Below, one piece after another: positions 15,014 through 23,417 of a DNA stretch of 25,440 nt. Both the position numbers and the translations under genes were made by a program. The stretch spans positions 1-25,440 of the forward strand of contig CAZXFH010000043.1 in the NCBI GenBank assembly GCA_964640055.1, written 5' to 3'. The notes below the pieces were generated by a model, which saw only the letters and a list, made by a program, of their open reading frames with translations, did not search any database and was not told where the DNA came from. How positions within the stretch are numbered: position 1 is the first letter of the stretch; every line of letters starts with the position of its first letter. The DNA comes from CAZXFH01 sp964640055. Lineage in GTDB: Bacteria; Fidelibacterota; UBA2242; JAFGTP01.

Positions 15014-16141
15014 TCATCCGTTTTTCTCTATATATATTAAAAAGGAAGTGATTAAGACAAAGATCGTAACACCGATTATTAAAGCCACGAGACTTTCAAA
15101 CAAGGTACCCTTGACGATAAGTATGGATAATAACCCCATGATAATTGTCAGGAGCGTCAGCACACTGACTACTGCTTTTGATGATAAGCCAGAGGCCAGA
15201 ATGCGATGGTGAAGATGATCTTTGCCGGCGTATTTCAGGAATTCATAGACATTATGAACTTCTTTGCGGTAGATTCGCACAATACTGGTTAAGGTCATAT
15301 CCGTGATCGGCACGGCCAGTAAAATCACCGGAATGGTCAGATCCACACTTTTATGTTCCCCCCAGGTGCCGTAAATCGCCAGGGCCGCAATGGTAAAACC
15401 GATAAAAGTGCTGCCGGTATCTCCTAGAAAGATCAGCGCGTTATTTTTATATCGGAAATTATAAGGAAAAAATCCCAGGATGGCTCCGAAAAGGATAATA
15501 CTTACAAGCGCCATGTAATATTTTAAGCCCATCAGGGCCACAATTGTAAAAAAAAGGGTTACCACCAGGGCGATACTGGCCGCCAGTCCGTCCAGTCCAT
15601 CCAAACAATTAAAGGCATTGGTAATACCCAGTACCCATACAATTGTCAGAGTTGCGGATATAATATATCCCCAGGCAGTGTTCGGCAGAAAAGAAAAAAT
15701 AATGCCATGGTAGATTAAAACCAAACAGGCTGCCAATTGGCCGATTAATTTTAATCCGGCGGAGTAGGGCTTGATATCGTCCAATACCCCAATAAAACAA
15801 ATTAGTAGAGCTGACCAAAAAAGGCCCTGGAATTCCCGCGATGGTGTTGTGATCAGGTTTAATCCGATAAAAAACCCTAAAAAGATGGCTAATCCACCAA
15901 TGGTAGGGGTCACTTTTTTATGAATATGCCGTCCCCCGGGATCATCGGTGATCTGCAGGAGCAGGGCCAGTTTATAAAAGAGCGGAATGAGACCATAGGA
16001 AATGGTATAAGTGACCACAGCGTAAAAGAGTGATTCCTTCAGGGGCGTCAAAGTGGGATTAATGGTCCGATATAAATAGAGTAATGCCAGTGAGACTATT
16101 AGGGATAATGAGCGCCATAGAATCCGGTTATTTTCACCCAT
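15014..16141 (-). CDS. WecA/TagO-like polyprenyl-phosphate sugar-1-phosphate transferase
   Basis: This 375-residue membrane protein has about 11 helices. It would move a HexNAc-1-phosphate from UDP-sugar onto undecaprenyl phosphate and so start glycan assembly at the inner membrane. Motifs in order are DDPGGRHIHKKVTPTIGG near 66-83, GVLDDIKPYSAG near 118-129, NAFNCLDGLDGLA near 175-187, FLGDTGSTFIGF near 238-249, and the cytoplasmic HLHHR near 310, which marks the WecA/TagO branch rather than MraY. Its start overlaps the stop of the upstream aminotransferase gene by 8 nt. A sugar specificity for GlcNAc is usual in the family but not proven here. Confidence 0.94.
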   Translation of the reverse strand: MGENNRILWRSLSLIVSLALLYLYRTINPTLTPLKESLFYAVVTYTISYGLIPLFYKLALLLQITDDPGGRHIHKKVTPTIGGLAIFLGFFIGLNLITTPSREFQGLFWSALLICFIGVLDDIKPYSAGLKLIGQLAACLVLIYHGIIFSFLPNTAWGYIISATLTIVWVLGITNAFNCLDGLDGLAASIALVVTLFFTIVALMGLKYYMALVSIILFGAILGFFPYNFRYKNNALIFLGDTGSTFIGFTIAALAIYGTWGEHKSVDLTIPVILLAVPITDMTLTSIVRIYRKEVHNVYEFLKYAGKDHLHHRILASGLSSKAVVSVLTLLTIIMGLLSILIVKGTLFESLVALIIGVTIFVLITSFLIYIEKNG

Positions 16142-17186
16142 ATTGATCCACTATTTTTTGTAAATAATTCTTGATCCGGTCGATTTCCCCGCGGGTAAGA
16201 TCGGGATAAAGCGGAATTGATACCTGGCTTTGCCAGGCCCTCTCTGTATTTTTAAGCCGGGTTCCTTCATAATATAGATGCAGGGGTTTGAATATCGGTC
16301 TCCGTAAAGTGATGCCCTTTTGTTGGGCTTGATTCATTAGGGTGTCTGGATCACCTAAAAAACCGGCAATGCAACGGAAATAATTAGGCTTGGAATCAGC
16401 GCTGACCTTGGGAATCAATAGCCTGTCCTTTAAAATTGGATTATATTCAGCAATAATCTCCTGGCGACGTTGCATGAAATGAGGTAACTTATTTAACTGT
16501 GTCAGAGCAATATTGGCGGTTATATCGGTCATCTTGGCGTTAAAGCGCAGCCGTAAGCTATCCTGTTCGTCGTATTGCCGTAAGTCCCGTATTCTGGCGG
16601 CTATTGATTGGGAATCGGTCAACACGGCTCCCCCCTCGCCGGCACCAATCATTTTTGTGGCGTAAAAAGAAGTGATGCTTATATCGCCGTACGCACCAAC
16701 CGGTTTTTGTAGTAGGGTGGCCCCGATGGCCTGGGCGACATCCTCAATTAAAGGTATGCACAAAGCTGAAAGCGCGGTTATCTGGCCGGGCTGACCGAAC
16801 ATATGTGGAAATATAACCGCCTTGGTCCGGGCCGTGATATTTTCCCGGACCTGATCGGGATCCAGATTATAGCTGTAGTTTTCAATATCAACAAATACCG
16901 GGGTGGCATCCACGGATTTTACCGCGTGCCACAGAGCCGAGCAAGTATAGCTGGGAATAAGGACTTCATCACCGGGACCAATGTTCAACCCTAAAAGTGC
17001 CAGGGTCAGGGCCATGGTTCCCGAAGAAACTGCAATACAGTAATTTTTTTGCATTTGTTGGGCCAGCTTTTTTTCCAGTAAGCGTACCCTGGCACCCTGT
17101 ACAAGCTGACGGCTGCGGATTACTGCGGTCGCCGCTGCCAGCTCTTTTTCGTCAAAGCTAGGCCGATTATGTGGAATAATTTTCAT
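16134..17186 (-). CDS. DegT/DnrJ/EryC1/StrS sugar aminotransferase
   Basis: This 350-residue PLP enzyme is of the family that aminates keto-sugar nucleotides. The N-terminal NRPSFDEKEL, the SSGTMALTLALLGLNIGPGDEVLIPSYTC core near 54-82, EDVAQAIGA near 148-156, and the Schiff-base lysine Lys178 in SFYATKMIGAGEGG are all present. The length is slightly below the common 370-400. Its ATG overlaps the PIG-L stop as ATGA, and its end overlaps the WecA-like start, so these genes form one coupled operon. It would provide an amino sugar for the glycan begun by the WecA-like enzyme. The exact substrate cannot be read from sequence. Confidence 0.93.
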   Translation of the reverse strand: MKIIPHNRPSFDEKELAAATAVIRSRQLVQGARVRLLEKKLAQQMQKNYCIAVSSGTMALTLALLGLNIGPGDEVLIPSYTCSALWHAVKSVDATPVFVDIENYSYNLDPDQVRENITARTKAVIFPHMFGQPGQITALSALCIPLIEDVAQAIGATLLQKPVGAYGDISITSFYATKMIGAGEGGAVLTDSQSIAARIRDLRQYDEQDSLRLRFNAKMTDITANIALTQLNKLPHFMQRRQEIIAEYNPILKDRLLIPKVSADSKPNYFRCIAGFLGDPDTLMNQAQQKGITLRRPIFKPLHLYYEGTRLKNTERAWQSQVSIPLYPDLTRGEIDRIKNYLQKIVDQYG

Positions 17187-17821
17187 ATATTGATGAATAG
17201 TCTCAAGGCTTGAAAGGCCTCTGCATAGGGAACCCGCGCCTGTACACCCCGGAAACGGGCATTGGAACAGGCAATATCAATGATTGATAGATCAGTGATA
17301 TTGGTTTTTGTGACCTGGGAAGCGTGAGCTTTGAGTAATTTCTCCTTTATATTCAGAAATTTTTCCCCGATGTCCACATAGACACTGGGTTGAAAGTGTT
17401 GTGTTGTGGGGGTTTCATAGAACAGGACATTGCGAATATAGCGGGTTGCCGAAATGGTAATGGCCGCCGTATGACGATGATCCTGATGGGTGTCGTCGGT
17501 AAAATTGACCAGCGTAAGGTTGGGGTTGACCTTTTTTATCGTATCCTCGAATGCCGTAATTATTGATTTATTGACCTGAATACGAGTATCTTTATAGCCA
17601 CCCCAAAATACATCCTTGGCCTGCATGATGTGCTGAGCCACCTCCTGTTCTTGCCTTCTCTTTTCGGGACTACCACCGGCAGAACCATAAGTAAGAATAT
17701 ATAAAAAGATATCATGCCCGTTGGCCGCATACTTGGCCAGGGTGGCGCCGCATCCGATTTCAATATCATCGGGATGGGCCCCGACCGCCAGCACACTCAT
17801 TTTTTTTACTTTGTGTATCAT
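17183..17821 (-). CDS. PIG-L family N-acetylglucosamine deacetylase-like protein
   Basis: This 212-residue protein of the LmbE/PIG-L fold starts with VLAVGAHPDDIEIGCGATL near residues 10-28. His17, Asp19 and Asp20 there form the typical zinc and catalytic cluster. HQDHRHTAA near 112-120 supplies the further zinc histidine region. Members remove N-acetyl groups from sugars. Within this operon it could deacetylate a lipid-linked or nucleotide sugar. Its ATG overlaps the WbqC stop as ATGA, and its stop overlaps the next start as ATGA. Length and motifs are ordinary; the substrate is unknown. Confidence 0.93.
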   Translation of the reverse strand: MIHKVKKMSVLAVGAHPDDIEIGCGATLAKYAANGHDIFLYILTYGSAGGSPEKRRQEQEVAQHIMQAKDVFWGGYKDTRIQVNKSIITAFEDTIKKVNPNLTLVNFTDDTHQDHRHTAAITISATRYIRNVLFYETPTTQHFQPSVYVDIGEKFLNIKEKLLKAHASQVTKTNITDLSIIDIACSNARFRGVQARVPYAEAFQALRLFINI

Positions 17822-18516
17822 GTAATGCCTCGTTTGATAATTTCCAAACTCTGTGGACCATGGTTTAAGAGTAAATCCAGGGTTGTCAGATGACTGATGA
17901 AATCACCATGCAACTGCTGGTATTGTGGATGGTCGTAGCTTTGGAACTCCAACTGGATATCATGTCGGGGAAATAAAGACTGATCCAAATAATTCTGCCC
18001 GCCGGACCCGGACAGATAGGTATCCGCACCCACGATTTTACATATTTGAACCAAACGCTCATCCGCGGAAAGGCTATCGGCAGCAGATAGACCGGTTAAC
18101 CGGGAAGCAATGCTTGTCTCAGTGGCGATGGTCAGTGTCGTCATCAGCCAGTGAATGATTTTGATATTAAAATCCGCCAGATACTCCCAATCTCGATTAT
18201 AAAGCGCCTCTAACTCTGGAAAGTATTGACTGAAATAAGGCGCTTTACCGTAATAGGTTTTAAAGGTCTGCAGGTGTTTGTGTTTCCACTTTTCCCGGTT
18301 ATTGATCTTAACATCCTTTATATCCTGACCAAAATTATGGATAACCGGAACAGTCAGCCATTTTCCGCCCTGGTCTGTTTTTATTTTATTGCGGTTTTGC
18401 CACTCATTTTTTTTAAATTGCACATTATCCAAAAAAACAAACAGGTCGGCTTGCAGGATTTTGGCAAAGTATCCCAGCCAGGGAAACGCTTGCGGTTGGT
18501 GAATCGCACAGATCAT
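17818..18516 (-). CDS. WbqC family protein
   Basis: This 232-residue protein starts with ICAIHQPQAFPWLGYFAKI, the WbqC signature, followed by DLFVFLDNVQFKKNEWQNRNKI and TVPV. WbqC proteins are common in O-antigen and other glycan loci, often beside DegT aminotransferases, and are thought to act on amino-sugar substrates; their reaction is not well settled. It is the first gene of a coupled four-gene operon. An AAAGGA lies about 14 nt before the ATG, longer than ideal. A five-codon reading (ATG AGC TGT CAA CCA TGA) overlaps the start as ATGA but has no usable spacing of its own. Confidence 0.9.
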   Translation of the reverse strand: MICAIHQPQAFPWLGYFAKILQADLFVFLDNVQFKKNEWQNRNKIKTDQGGKWLTVPVIHNFGQDIKDVKINNREKWKHKHLQTFKTYYGKAPYFSQYFPELEALYNRDWEYLADFNIKIIHWLMTTLTIATETSIASRLTGLSAADSLSADERLVQICKIVGADTYLSGSGGQNYLDQSLFPRHDIQLEFQSYDHPQYQQLHGDFISHLTTLDLLLNHGPQSLEIIKRGIT

Positions 18517-18728
18517 GGTTGACAGCTCATTCCTTTATTTTTTAAGATTGACTTGTTTGATCATCAAATAAAGTGCTGCTGAAAATGAAGACAAAGGATT
18601 ATTCAATGGTTTATTAAGGATTAATAATCGATCTGCTTTGCTGAAAAAATTAAAAGTTTTCCAGACTTGATAAATTTAAGGTAAATATTTAGGTTAAGCA
18701 GTGAAAAAATGAAAAGGAGGACGCTCGC
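18517..18728. promoter_or_regulatory. divergent spacer with palindrome
   Basis: This spacer of about 210 nt should hold promoters for the WbqC operon on the minus strand and for the small membrane protein on the plus strand. It contains TTTGAT-C-ATCAAA at 18556-18568, a 13-nt near-perfect palindrome about 40 nt before the WbqC start that could bind a regulator. AAGGAGG just before 18729 is a strong ribosome binding site. No confident -35/-10 pair was found. Confidence 0.35.
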
Positions 18729-18914
18729 ATGGCCATTATCATTAAAGGTTCCATTCTGGCAGCTGTCGTTTCTGTAATCTTAGGCGTAATTTCCAGAATC
18801 ACCCTGACGCCCTTTTTTGTTGAGGCGCAGGCCTATCTGGATTTTGCGCAATTTTGTTTGTTGATCGCCACCACTTTTCTGCTTTATAAAATCGCCTATA
18901 AAGTTGAAGGATAA
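18729..18914 (+). CDS. small two-helix membrane protein (61 aa)
   Basis: A strong AAAGGAGG ends about 9 nt before this ATG, which is unusual support for so short a gene. The 61-residue product has two hydrophobic helices, roughly residues 3-22 and 37-56, joined by a segment with TPFFVEAQ and ending in YKVEG. It has no signal peptidase site. It lies on the plus strand between two minus-strand glycan operons and ends 29 nt before the tail of the PHP-type gene. I do not recognise a family. It could be a small subunit or modulator of a membrane complex, but nothing shows which. Confidence 0.68.
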   Translation: MAIIIKGSILAAVVSVILGVISRITLTPFFVEAQAYLDFAQFCLLIATTFLLYKIAYKVEG

Positions 18915-18943
18915 TGCTTCCCTTCATTGGTTGGCTTAATAGG

Positions 18944-20467
18944 TTATTTTTTTACAAAGATGGGATTGGTCACCAGATTGATAAATGACCGGCCCACATA
19001 GATCCGGTAATAACACATCCCGTCCGGAACATTATCATCTACGATCCATTTATCCAAGGAGCCGCTGAAATTCATCTGGTCGAGCAGCCGTTCATTACGG
19101 TATAGTCTGACCGTATGGGTTTTATGACTGTTCACCGTATGCATACTGATATGCATTGCTATGGGCGCCCGGGCTGAAATATTCAGCGTCTCTCCGATAA
19201 AGGCGGAATTTTCAGTATACATATCATAAATTGAAAAGTCGTCCAGCAATAATTCATCGCCAATAAAATCCCGGGTCGCATACATGCGGCCGGCTTTAAG
19301 GGCTTCCAGAACACCTGGCCGAGTGGCCTCTCTCACAAATAAAAAAGTATTGGTTTCGTTGATCAGATCCAGATTATTGGATTCCTCAAAATCCAACTCT
19401 CCGATCGCCCAGATCGGTTTGCGCCGCACCCCGTGACAGTATTCCTTTAAACCTATATCCCATAAGCCGCCCGGCTTACCCACGGTCTGAAAACCCTCCC
19501 AGAAAATAGCAAAACCATTGTGGTTATAGGTCTGCGTGACCAGGTGGGGATAGGCATCGGTGGTAATTGAAATCTCCTGCTTCAGGAGCGGCACATTGAC
19601 TTTGCGGGTTTCCTGATGGTTAACTTCCGGGTGCGCCCAGAAAGTCATGCCCCCGTGCTGATCCACATAATCAATCAGGGTTTGATAAGGTCCGGGCTCC
19701 TGATTGCCTTCATACTGGGTGTATTTTTTCGGCAAAAAGGGAAACTTGCTTTGTAATATGAATCCGAAAATGACAGCCAATATCAGGGCGATGAAAGAAA
19801 AACGATATTTACTGCGCCGGCGCTCGGTAGGATTCCGCTTACGTCGGATCATAAAAAGGGACAAGACAAAGAAGATCAATATAAGCAGGATCAGGAAAAA
19901 GTGACTCAAATGTCTGGCAACGTATTTAATGATATTATTTGAAGTCGGTACTTCATATCCCAAACCAATGGGTATGGAAGGCAGATTTTTATAGTCCTCA
20001 ACACTGGGCATCCCAAAAACCAGCAGGTGTCGGTGCCAATTTCTCAGGGCCAGGTTCTCGTAGAGGGGATCTCCCTCCCAAAAATAATAGGGAACCGCCT
20101 CAACGCCGGCAATGAAAATAACGTTTTTATAGTAACTATTTAACTGATCGATTTCTCTTAAATATTTTTCCACTCCATATTCGGCAATTGAATTTTCCTT
20201 AATGGTGTATTTCAGCAGTCCCTCAAAAGGGCGCAGACCATAGCTGACTTTCATATTATCATGATCGGTGATAATGGCCACATCTAAATTAGAACGTGCA
20301 ATGATCGTTGCCAACTGTCCCAGACTATAGCTGCCACCGCTGACCTGGGAATCAAAATGGATCCCGGCTTTCAGGCGGGTGTAATGACTGGCATCCGTGG
20401 CATATAGCTTAAAATGATAGAATAGTGTTAGTAATAAGGCGAATAATAGGAGCTGGATTTTTTTCAT
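18944..20467 (-). CDS. periplasmic PHP/CehA-like metallohydrolase with internal transmembrane hairpin
   Basis: This 507-residue protein begins with a signal peptide or anchor (residues 1-24). PHP-type metal motifs follow: GIHFD (His36, Asp38), ITDHD (66-70), a GVE strand with Glu123, and HLLVFG (His147). Two hydrophobic helices, about 188-206 and 222-240, then interrupt the domain around a basic loop, RRKRNPTERRRSK. The PHP pattern resumes with GGMTFWAHPE (His279). The last usual motif, GSDxH, reads GELDF near 356-360. A C-terminal beta domain (about 405-507) ends in NPIFVKK, as in CehA/McbA-like hydrolases. The positive loop places both halves in the periplasm. The start is 2 nt after the GT4 stop, so it is the last gene of the glycan operon. 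A role in cleaving an envelope phosphoester or ester is inference. Confidence 0.85.
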   Translation of the reverse strand: MKKIQLLLFALLLTLFYHFKLYATDASHYTRLKAGIHFDSQVSGGSYSLGQLATIIARSNLDVAIITDHDNMKVSYGLRPFEGLLKYTIKENSIAEYGVEKYLREIDQLNSYYKNVIFIAGVEAVPYYFWEGDPLYENLALRNWHRHLLVFGMPSVEDYKNLPSIPIGLGYEVPTSNNIIKYVARHLSHFFLILLILIFFVLSLFMIRRKRNPTERRRSKYRFSFIALILAVIFGFILQSKFPFLPKKYTQYEGNQEPGPYQTLIDYVDQHGGMTFWAHPEVNHQETRKVNVPLLKQEISITTDAYPHLVTQTYNHNGFAIFWEGFQTVGKPGGLWDIGLKEYCHGVRRKPIWAIGELDFEESNNLDLINETNTFLFVREATRPGVLEALKAGRMYATRDFIGDELLLDDFSIYDMYTENSAFIGETLNISARAPIAMHISMHTVNSHKTHTVRLYRNERLLDQMNFSGSLDKWIVDDNVPDGMCYYRIYVGRSFINLVTNPIFVKK

Positions 20468-20469
20468 GT

Positions 20470-21603
20470 TTAACTCAAGGGTTGATTCTGATAAATTTTT
20501 AAAATGTTGTTAACATATTTTTCAGTCGTGTATTGTTGGGCTTCCTGTCGATTGATGGTTGCCGCTCGCTTGCGAAATTCGGGATGTTCGATCATGTAAA
20601 TCACAGCCTGGACAAGCCCCTGAGGATCATTGGCCGGGATTAATAAACCGTTTCTGCCATTGGTTACTATATCGGGAACCCCACCCACCCGGGTGGCTAT
20701 AATGGGTAACCCGGCTGCCATTGCCTCTACAATCGTCCGGCCAAAGCCTTCATTAATCGAAGTCTGTACAAAAATATCACTCTGCGCCAAAAGAACCGGT
20801 AAATCCCGCCGAAAGCCCAGAAAGCGCATCCGGGTCAACTGATTCTGCTGGGCTAACTGTTGCATAGCCTCCAGTAGTGCCCCGTCACCCACCACCCAAT
20901 AGGACAAACGGGGGTATTGCTTCTGCAATTGACTGGCGGCTCTGATCAGTAAAGCCAGATTTTTGATCGGTACGATCCGTCCCACCCAGCAGATCTGTAA
21001 GGCGCCCTGATCTACAGTTTTTTTCCGGGGTAAATCCGCATAAGCCGATAGGTCAGTTCCGCAGGATGAAACCACGAATTTTTTTGGAGGCGCAATCCGG
21101 TTTTGAACATGATCTTTGCGTCCCGCCTCAGTCAAATTGAGGATCCGGTCACAATAACGAGCGGTCAGTTTTTCAATAAGCATGAATAATTTATTAGCTA
21201 AACCCTTATAATAACCATAGAAAATATGTCCATGGGGTGAGTGAAAAATTTTTTTGACACCTGCCAAATGGGCTGCCAGTCGTCCCAGTATACCCGCCTT
21301 GGATGAATTGGTATGCACGATATCGGGTCGTACTTTTTTGATGAGCCTCAGAATCTTCAGTCCGGCGAGGAGATCTTTGCGTGGATTTAAAGCGCGGATC
21401 AGATGATTGATAAAATATATGTCAAAATGATGCTCTTCAGCATAGCGGCTCACTTCCCAGGGCGGATCAAGCGTACGCCCGGAGATTAAACACACCCGGT
21501 GTCCCCGGGCAGCTAGCCCTGCGGCCAGATGCAGCGTCAATTCAGCAGATCCGCCTTTGTCCAGCCGTGTGATCACTAGCATTATTTTAAGCGCAGATCT
21601 CAT
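20470..21603 (-). CDS. GT4 family glycosyltransferase
   Basis: This 377-residue cytoplasmic GT-B glycosyltransferase has an N-terminal acceptor domain starting LVITRLDKGGSAELTLHLAAGL. Linkers include HTNSSKAGILGRLAA and HSPHGHIFYGYY. The C-terminal donor domain has WVGRIVPIKN near 205-215 and EGFGRTIVEAMAAGLPIIATRVGG, the E-x7-E nucleotide-sugar motif. Such enzymes add hexoses to lipid-linked glycans using NDP-sugars with retention of configuration. Its start overlaps the upstream aminotransferase end by 17 nt. Donor and linkage cannot be told from sequence. Confidence 0.93.
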   Translation of the reverse strand: MRSALKIMLVITRLDKGGSAELTLHLAAGLAARGHRVCLISGRTLDPPWEVSRYAEEHHFDIYFINHLIRALNPRKDLLAGLKILRLIKKVRPDIVHTNSSKAGILGRLAAHLAGVKKIFHSPHGHIFYGYYKGLANKLFMLIEKLTARYCDRILNLTEAGRKDHVQNRIAPPKKFVVSSCGTDLSAYADLPRKKTVDQGALQICWVGRIVPIKNLALLIRAASQLQKQYPRLSYWVVGDGALLEAMQQLAQQNQLTRMRFLGFRRDLPVLLAQSDIFVQTSINEGFGRTIVEAMAAGLPIIATRVGGVPDIVTNGRNGLLIPANDPQGLVQAVIYMIEHPEFRKRAATINRQEAQQYTTEKYVNNILKIYQNQPLS

Positions 21604-22792
21604 GGAATAAATTGGTTATCAGTTTTATTTTACCCGTGGATATTTGGGCATGCGGCGGGATTAATAAAAGATGTTTTGCCAGATAGGTTGCTTCTGGAAA
21701 GACCTCTTTTTGACTAGGATTCAGTTCCGGATAGATATGATGCAGGGGGTGTTCATACATCAGCGAGGTTTCAATGCCTTTTTGCCACAGCATTTCCTGG
21801 ATCTGAGCCCGTTTTTTTAAATCATGAATAATAATTGGGAATTGATTATAGGCGATCTCCGCTTCTGCAGGATGCGCAGGTAATTGTATCCCGTCCAGTT
21901 GCCTGAGATGATCATACAGCATATTGCCATTCCGTACCCGCAGGGCGGTAAGCCGTTCCGCTTTTTGCCAGAGCTGTTTTCCCAGAGCCGCTTGCACCGT
22001 GCTGTACTGAAACATGTCAAAATGGGTGTGCAAGGTGGTATACTTGTATTTGGCAATAATTTTATTTAATAGAGTATAAAAAATGGGCCGTACCGCTAAG
22101 GCGAGACCAACCATTTTGAACGTTAGCATTATGTGTTCTTTCAGGGAAAGCGGGGGTAGCGCCTTGCAAAGATCTGATATCATGGTATTATAATCCGGAT
22201 CCTGCCAGGTGATCAGACCACCTGCCAGCGTTGAAATATTTTTACCGCGATTAAACGAATAGAATCCAAAAGGAGCCATGCTGCCGGTCTGCTTATTATT
22301 AAGCTGGGAGCCCAGTGAAGAAGCGGCATCTTCCAAAACAAAAATATTTTTGTCCCGGATGAATTCCATGAGTGGCTCTGTTTCACAGGGGATACCAAAC
22401 ATATGAATGGGCATGATCGCCAGCGTCTTTTTATTGATTGCTTGCTCAACTTTCCGGATATCCATGTTAAACGTGTGCGGGTCAGTATCCACCAGTACAG
22501 CTCGCAGTCCGGCCTCGCAGATGGGCAGCATCAGTGACGGTGCCGTATAAGCCGACATAATGACTTCATTTTGCTCAGGCGAAGCACGCAGCTGCTTAAA
22601 AAGCTGATACAGGATATAATTGGCTGTGGTTCCGGAATTGACCAGGGCTGCATTGTCAACTTCCAGATATTCACGCAGACTGTTTTTAAAATCATTGAAA
22701 ATCCGGTCCTGCTCAGGCATACCAAACAATCCGCGCGCAATATCTGAAAATTGATAGGGAGTACCAGCAGTGGGTGTTTTGATAAAATTCAT
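21587..22792 (-). CDS. DegT/DnrJ/EryC1/StrS-like aminotransferase
   Basis: This 401-residue PLP enzyme is the second DegT-family member in the locus and only distantly like the first. Motifs are VNSGTTANYILYQL near 51-64, EVIMSAYTAPSLMLP near 76-90, IHMFGIPCETEPL near 129-141, EDAASSLGSQ near 154-163, and FYSFNRGKNISTLAGGLI with the PLP lysine Lys184. The SFNRGK form is the variant common in polysaccharide-locus aminotransferases. It lies 1 nt after the methyltransferase gene and overlaps the GT4 gene, so it is operonic. It likely makes a second amino sugar. The substrate is unknown. Confidence 0.9.
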   Translation of the reverse strand: MNFIKTPTAGTPYQFSDIARGLFGMPEQDRIFNDFKNSLREYLEVDNAALVNSGTTANYILYQLFKQLRASPEQNEVIMSAYTAPSLMLPICEAGLRAVLVDTDPHTFNMDIRKVEQAINKKTLAIMPIHMFGIPCETEPLMEFIRDKNIFVLEDAASSLGSQLNNKQTGSMAPFGFYSFNRGKNISTLAGGLITWQDPDYNTMISDLCKALPPLSLKEHIMLTFKMVGLALAVRPIFYTLLNKIIAKYKYTTLHTHFDMFQYSTVQAALGKQLWQKAERLTALRVRNGNMLYDHLRQLDGIQLPAHPAEAEIAYNQFPIIIHDLKKRAQIQEMLWQKGIETSLMYEHPLHHIYPELNPSQKEVFPEATYLAKHLLLIPPHAQISTGKIKLITNLFHEICA

Positions 22793-22793
22793 C

Positions 22794-23417
22794 TTATTTC
22801 TCGATTATACCTAAAAAACTCAAACTAAACAGGGGAAATTTAGCACCAATAGGTAAAAAGGACACCTTTTTGGGATTTAGCCGCCTGAACAAGGGGTGGA
22901 ATTGATGCCGGTAATACCCACGGGGCAATAACTTTTTGGTCATATAATTCAGATAATATTTGATTCGCAGAAGGATATTAAGCGCATTGCGGAATTCAAA
23001 GATCACCAATCCACCCGGTCGGCATACCCGGTACATCTCTGTAATCAAGCCGTTGATAATTTCCTCTGATTCGATGTTCATAAAAGTATTCAGGCAAAAA
23101 CAGGCCCTAAAAAGGTTATCCCTGAAGGGAAGCTGCGTGGCATCGCCGCCAATGAATATATCCGGTTCACGGTCGTTATCCAGCCGGAGTTGACGCCCCT
23201 CTCGAAGAATATCAATATCATAATCCAGCCCGTAGATTGGTTGCGTGCTATTATTCAGAGCATTCAACTCTAAAATAAAAATCCCATTGCCAGCACCTAC
23301 ATCCAGCAGGGGACCCGGCAACTCCTTGACCAGCGCCAAAGTCCTTCGTCGTACGGCCCGCGAGATCCGGGTTTGAAAAGCAGCGGGACGGGTCAGGTGA
23401 TCTAAATTCAATTCCAT
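22794..23417 (-). CDS. class I SAM-dependent methyltransferase
   Basis: This 207-residue methyltransferase shows motif I (LLDVGAGNGIFILEL, near residues 36-50), the acidic loop after strand 2 (GLDYD, near 63-67), GGDATQLPF near 88-96 and the PGGLVIFEF strand near 132-140. The C-terminal part is basic and aromatic, which may bring it to the membrane. Within the glycan operon it could methylate a sugar or a lipid carrier. The start codon shares one base with the stop of the upstream GT4 gene (TAATG), so translation is coupled. The acceptor is not predictable. Confidence 0.9.
   Translation of the reverse strand: MELNLDHLTRPAAFQTRISRAVRRRTLALVKELPGPLLDVGAGNGIFILELNALNNSTQPIYGLDYDIDILREGRQLRLDNDREPDIFIGGDATQLPFRDNLFRACFCLNTFMNIESEEIINGLITEMYRVCRPGGLVIFEFRNALNILLRIKYYLNYMTKKLLPRGYYRHQFHPLFRRLNPKKVSFLPIGAKFPLFSLSFLGIIEK

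Noticed and set aside
18944..20467. Two genes or a chimera at the PHP-type protein
   Set aside because: The frame is continuous, there is no internal start with a ribosome binding site, and PHP motifs on both sides of the hairpin are complementary parts of one domain.
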